From positions 54,736 to 118,735 of the forward strand of contig JAAOXG010000056.1 in the NCBI GenBank assembly GCA_013036995.1: 64,000 bases of DNA, written 5' to 3'. A model generated the notes under the pieces. It ran no database searches, was not told the origin of the DNA, and saw only the letters and a list, made by a program, of their open reading frames with translations. Positions 61,358 to 64,000 of the stretch are shown piece after piece (positions within the stretch are counted from its first letter, which is position 1; every line of letters begins with the position of its first letter). Position numbers and translations under genes: made by a program. Source of the stretch: Lacrimispora defluvii (GTDB taxonomy: Bacteria > Bacillota > Clostridia > Lachnospirales > Lachnospiraceae).

Positions 61358-62584
61358 TTATGATATCCAGACACCGGCTCTGTCCAGGCGGTAACCATCG
61401 GGTGTTACCGTATCCTTTAACATCGCGCCGTCACTGCCAAGATAATACCACTTCTCATTGGTTTTCACCCAGTAATTACACGCCATGGTTCCGTCTTCCC
61501 GGTAATAAAACCACTGATTCCCTGACTGCACCCAGCCGGAGGAAGCATTGGCTTTTACACTGCTGCCGCCTGACCCCTTTAAGGCAAAACCATAATCCAA
61601 AAGCGCTTTGGTATCATTATAATGGGTGGACTTACTTTTCATAATTACTACGATTAAGCGTGATCCATTCTTCTCTGCATAAGTTACCAGGGTATTGCCA
61701 GCTGCAGAGGTAAAGCCGGTCTTTCCTCCTATCACTCCAGGGTAATAACGGGCGTCGGAAGAATTGATCATCTTATGTCCCATGGTTACCGTTCTGGCTC
61801 CCGCTTTCTTCGTGGCAGGAATCTGGTAGCGGACAGTAGAGCACACTTTTCTAACCACACCATTTTGAAAAGCCGCTTTTGCAATCAGCGCCATATCATG
61901 GGGTGTTGTATAATGATTGGAATTATTAAGACCGTTGGGATTGACAAAATTTGTATTGGTACAGCCAAGTTCTCTGGCTTTGGCATTCATCAGCTGGGCA
62001 AAGGAGGCGACGCTGCCGGATACATGCTCAGCAAGACCATTGGCCACATCATTGGCTGACTTAAGCATAAGACCATAGAGACTCTGCTCCACCGTCAGCT
62101 TATCACCTTCTGTCATATTTAAGGTAACTGCTCCTGCTTCCAGATTGGTAGTAGCTGCCCTGGAAAAGGTAACAGTATCTGAAAGGTTCGTCCGTTCTGC
62201 CACCAGAAGCGCAGTCATCAGTTTGGTAATGCTGGCCGGATAATACTTCGTCTCACTGTTTTTAGAATAAAGAAGTGCTCCGGTATCGGCATCCATTAAC
62301 ACAGCTCCCTCAGAAGAGATCTGGGGCACACTTGCTGTGGTGGCTGCTGAGGCTGCTGTGGTGCCCGCTGTGGTGGTGGCGGAATCCGTTGCGGTTTTAT
62401 TGCTGTCTGGGTTCTGGTCTGCCTGTCCGCTTATAGCGGCACCTGGTCCGGCCGCTGCCCCGGTCTCCTGGGCGGAACCCGGGAAGGGCGAAACCGTAGG
62501 TATATCTGTTGCATAAGCAACATTTGATGCCAGCATGGAAAAGCCAATGATAAGACTGATTAATCTGCAAGTTTTTTTTGTCAT
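61358..62584 (-). CDS. D-alanyl-D-alanine carboxypeptidase with C-terminal choline-binding-type repeats
   Basis: This penicillin-binding protein (S11 family) trims the terminal D-Ala from peptidoglycan. The 408-aa protein has a signal peptide (LISLIIGFSMLASNVAYA), an Ala/Thr-rich low-complexity linker, the active-site motifs SITK, SAND and KTG, and a C-terminal tail of two cell-wall-binding repeats (GWVQSGNQWFYYREDG and YWVKTNEKWYYLGSDG). The usual DacA C-terminal beta domain and membrane anchor are replaced by these repeats. ATG 62584 follows AGGAGATA. Confidence 0.93.
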   Translation of the reverse strand: MTKKTCRLISLIIGFSMLASNVAYATDIPTVSPFPGSAQETGAAAGPGAAISGQADQNPDSNKTATDSATTTAGTTAASAATTASVPQISSEGAVLMDADTGALLYSKNSETKYYPASITKLMTALLVAERTNLSDTVTFSRAATTNLEAGAVTLNMTEGDKLTVEQSLYGLMLKSANDVANGLAEHVSGSVASFAQLMNAKARELGCTNTNFVNPNGLNNSNHYTTPHDMALIAKAAFQNGVVRKVCSTVRYQIPATKKAGARTVTMGHKMINSSDARYYPGVIGGKTGFTSAAGNTLVTYAEKNGSRLIVVIMKSKSTHYNDTKALLDYGFALKGSGGSSVKANASSGWVQSGNQWFYYREDGTMACNYWVKTNEKWYYLGSDGAMLKDTVTPDGYRLDRAGVWIS

Positions 62585-62674
62585 AGCCAATTATCTCCTG
62601 TATTTTTCTACCAGTTAGTTCTTCCATCAGTATAACATAAAATCCAGTAATTACCGCTTAAAATTTTCTTACAA

Positions 62675-62707
62675 ATCAAAAATGCACCACTCATAAAAGT
62701 GATGCAT
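62675..62707 (-). terminator. Terminator of the Nudix gene
   Basis: ATGCATCACT and AGTGGTGCAT pair around a six-base loop, followed by a T-run on the minus strand. It stands after the Nudix stop codon. Confidence 0.78.
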
Positions 62708-62724
62708 CGTCTAAAGCCACTGTA

Positions 62725-63396
62725 TTAATCTTCTTTTTCCAGCTCTTCCAGCCTGTCCATGGCAATATTTAAAATTTCCGCATGGTCAAATGCCAGCTTC
62801 TCCTGGTCAAGCATGTCTATTGCAGGCAGAAGTTCAATGTCAATGTCTCTCTTCCACATCATGCCATCCCGTTCAAAAGTTTCCGTAATCCGATAGCTGA
62901 TAAATATATGTTCTTCCTCATTCTCAATGGTAAGTGCATATGTCGCCCCATTTTCAAGGTCAGAAAGCTTCTTTTTCTTTACCTCAAACCAACACGCCTT
63001 GCCAGCATCGTCACCAGCCTCTACGTTTAACTGATCCTTTGGAACTGCCGCTAAATAAGAAACGGAAATCACTCTTGTTCTGGGATCCCTTTTTACACTT
63101 CCCCAGGTATAAAGCTGTTCCATGTAGATTCCCTTTAATCCGGTTTCTTCAAACAGTTCTCTGGCTGCTGCTTCCTCCAGGGATTCATCCATGTTAACAA
63201 ATCCTCCCGGAATCGCCCACTGCCCGATGCAGGGGTGGTTTTTCCGCTTAATGAGAAGAATATCTGTCTTTGATTCTTCCTGGTCATATGCAAATATCAG
63301 CATATCCACCGTTACCGACGGGCGTTCGTAATCTCCCGGACGGTATTGTAAAAGAAACTCTTTTTCCGTCAGCCCTTCTTCATTCTTTCGTTCCAT
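62725..63396 (-). CDS. Nudix hydrolase
   Basis: The 223-aa protein carries the Nudix box GGFVNMDESLEEAAARELFEETGL with the metal-binding REXXEE-type Glu residues, inside a Nudix fold (VTVDMLIFAYD, LLIKRKNHPCIGQWAIPGG). A C-terminal region of about 80 residues may be a helix-rich domain. It cleaves a nucleoside diphosphate linked to another group, possibly ADP-ribose or a sugar nucleotide. It follows the membrane exporter by 24 bases. Confidence 0.92.
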   Translation of the reverse strand: MERKNEEGLTEKEFLLQYRPGDYERPSVTVDMLIFAYDQEESKTDILLIKRKNHPCIGQWAIPGGFVNMDESLEEAAARELFEETGLKGIYMEQLYTWGSVKRDPRTRVISVSYLAAVPKDQLNVEAGDDAGKACWFEVKKKKLSDLENGATYALTIENEEEHIFISYRITETFERDGMMWKRDIDIELLPAIDMLDQEKLAFDHAEILNIAMDRLEELEKED

Positions 63397-63420
63397 TCTG
63401 CCCTTCTTCCTACCAGTTTT

Positions 63421-63903
63421 TTAAAATACAATGGACTGAAGCGCTCCAAGAACACCTGCACTGGCAAGTCCCATAATGATTCCTGCCATTAAAACTCCGC
63501 CCATCACAGCTAAAATACTGGATTTAAAATCAATATCAAGCAGGCTGGCCGCCAATGTGCCAGTCCAGGCACCGGTGCCTGGAAGTGGGATACCAACAAA
63601 TATCAATAGAGCAATGAACAATCCCCTTCCGGCTTTCGCCTGCAGTTTTTCTCCGCCGCGTTTTCCTTTTTCCAGACACCAGGTAAAAAAGCCGCCTAAT
63701 ACCGGCTTATCTACTCCCCACTCCAAAACTTTTCTGGCAAACAGATAAATAATGGGTACCGGAAGCAAGTTTCCGATTATTGCAATAATATAAGACTGAA
63801 CCAAAGGCAGTCCCATTAATGCAGAATAGGGAATCGCTCCCCTTAGTTCAATAAGCGGAATCATGGAAATAAAAAACACCGTTATATATTTTTGTAACAT
63901 CAT
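63421..63903 (-). CDS. Small multi-drug export protein (COG2426 family)
   Basis: The 160-aa membrane protein has about four to five hydrophobic segments (VFFISMIPLIELRGAIPYS, YIIAIIGNLLPVPIIYLFARKV, GLFIALLIFVGIPLPGTGAWTG and a C-terminal GVLMAGIIMGLASAGV). The LIELRGAIP and PLPGTGAWTG motifs mark the COG2426/DedA-like exporter family. Substrate is unknown. It leads an operon with the Nudix gene. Confidence 0.88.
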   Translation of the reverse strand: MMLQKYITVFFISMIPLIELRGAIPYSALMGLPLVQSYIIAIIGNLLPVPIIYLFARKVLEWGVDKPVLGGFFTWCLEKGKRGGEKLQAKAGRGLFIALLIFVGIPLPGTGAWTGTLAASLLDIDFKSSILAVMGGVLMAGIIMGLASAGVLGALQSIVF

Positions 63904-63935
63904 TCATTCCTTTCATAATAAAAGTCTGCCTTTAT

Positions 63936-63964
63936 ACTATACACAAAGATGGACAGTCTATCAA
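63936..63964 (-). promoter_or_regulatory. Promoter of the exporter/Nudix operon
   Basis: TTGATA (63964-63959), 17 bases and TATAGT (63941-63936) on the minus strand. A second TTGACA lies further upstream (63991-63986) without a good -10. Confidence 0.6.
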
Positions 63965-64000
63965 CTATTTTATAAAAAGAGTTTGTGTCAAGCGTTTATT

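Noticed and set aside
1..64000. tRNA, rRNA, CRISPR, insertion sequences or prophage
   Set aside because: I read all intergenic stretches and found no cloverleaf, no regularly spaced long repeats and no transposase, integrase or phage-type gene.

Overview
The window looks like a chromosomal core segment of a spore-forming, anaerobic Lachnospiraceae bacterium, most like the Lacrimispora / Clostridium saccharolyticum group. This is inferred from protein style, moderate GC content, a division cluster with two class B PBPs, anaerobic enzymes (class III ribonucleotide reductase, 2-oxoacid:ferredoxin oxidoreductase) and sporulation-linked genes (SpoVD-like PBP, Spo0E-like protein). I see no rRNA, tRNA, CRISPR array, insertion sequence or prophage.

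Layout: 1-8405 is a division and cell-wall (dcw) operon read leftward: mraZ, rsmH, ftsL-like, two class B PBPs, mraY and murD, which runs off the left edge. Its promoter is followed at once by five 10-bp MraZ boxes. 8600-21369 is a leftward sugar operon: an EEP-family phosphoesterase, an ABC importer (two permeases and a binding lipoprotein, no ATPase), a PfkB kinase, a GH4 enzyme, GH38 and GH125 alpha-mannosidases and an unrecognised glycosidase-like protein. All the enzymes appear cytoplasmic, so the locus probably imports mannose-rich oligosaccharides (N-glycan or yeast-mannan fragments) and degrades them inside. A divergent pair (unknown 163-aa protein plus PHP phosphoesterase) and a YesM/YesN-type two-component system follow.

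26479-38577 holds lgt with a previously unlisted 50-aa Spo0E-like gene, ychF, a short formate/nitrite-type channel, a 2-oxoacid:ferredoxin oxidoreductase pair and gltB-gltD. 38930-45568 holds an HPr protein, queH, rpoD, and an argF-led operon (membrane protein, birA, mutY, lipid kinase) behind a promoter with an ArgR-box-like palindrome. 45595-52401 holds a patatin-like lipase, an NfeD/SPFH pair, an rRNA methyltransferase, glutamine-dependent NAD synthetase and a MATE exporter.

52568-64000 holds an Rrf2 regulator, a small unknown protein, nrdD fused to a glutaredoxin/thioredoxin-like domain, hflX, a TPR lipoprotein, dut, scpA/scpB, a metallophosphoesterase, a small HTH regulator, a D,D-carboxypeptidase with choline-binding-type repeats, a Nudix hydrolase and a small membrane exporter. 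The nrdD promoter carries two NrdR-box-like sites 31 bp apart.

The most promising material is the mannosidase operon (a candidate new glycosidase family, a kinase/GH4 module and two phosphoesterases) and the regulatory architecture at nrdD, mraZ, argF and gltB. Start codons were chosen by ribosome-binding site and family alignment from memory; no searches were run.
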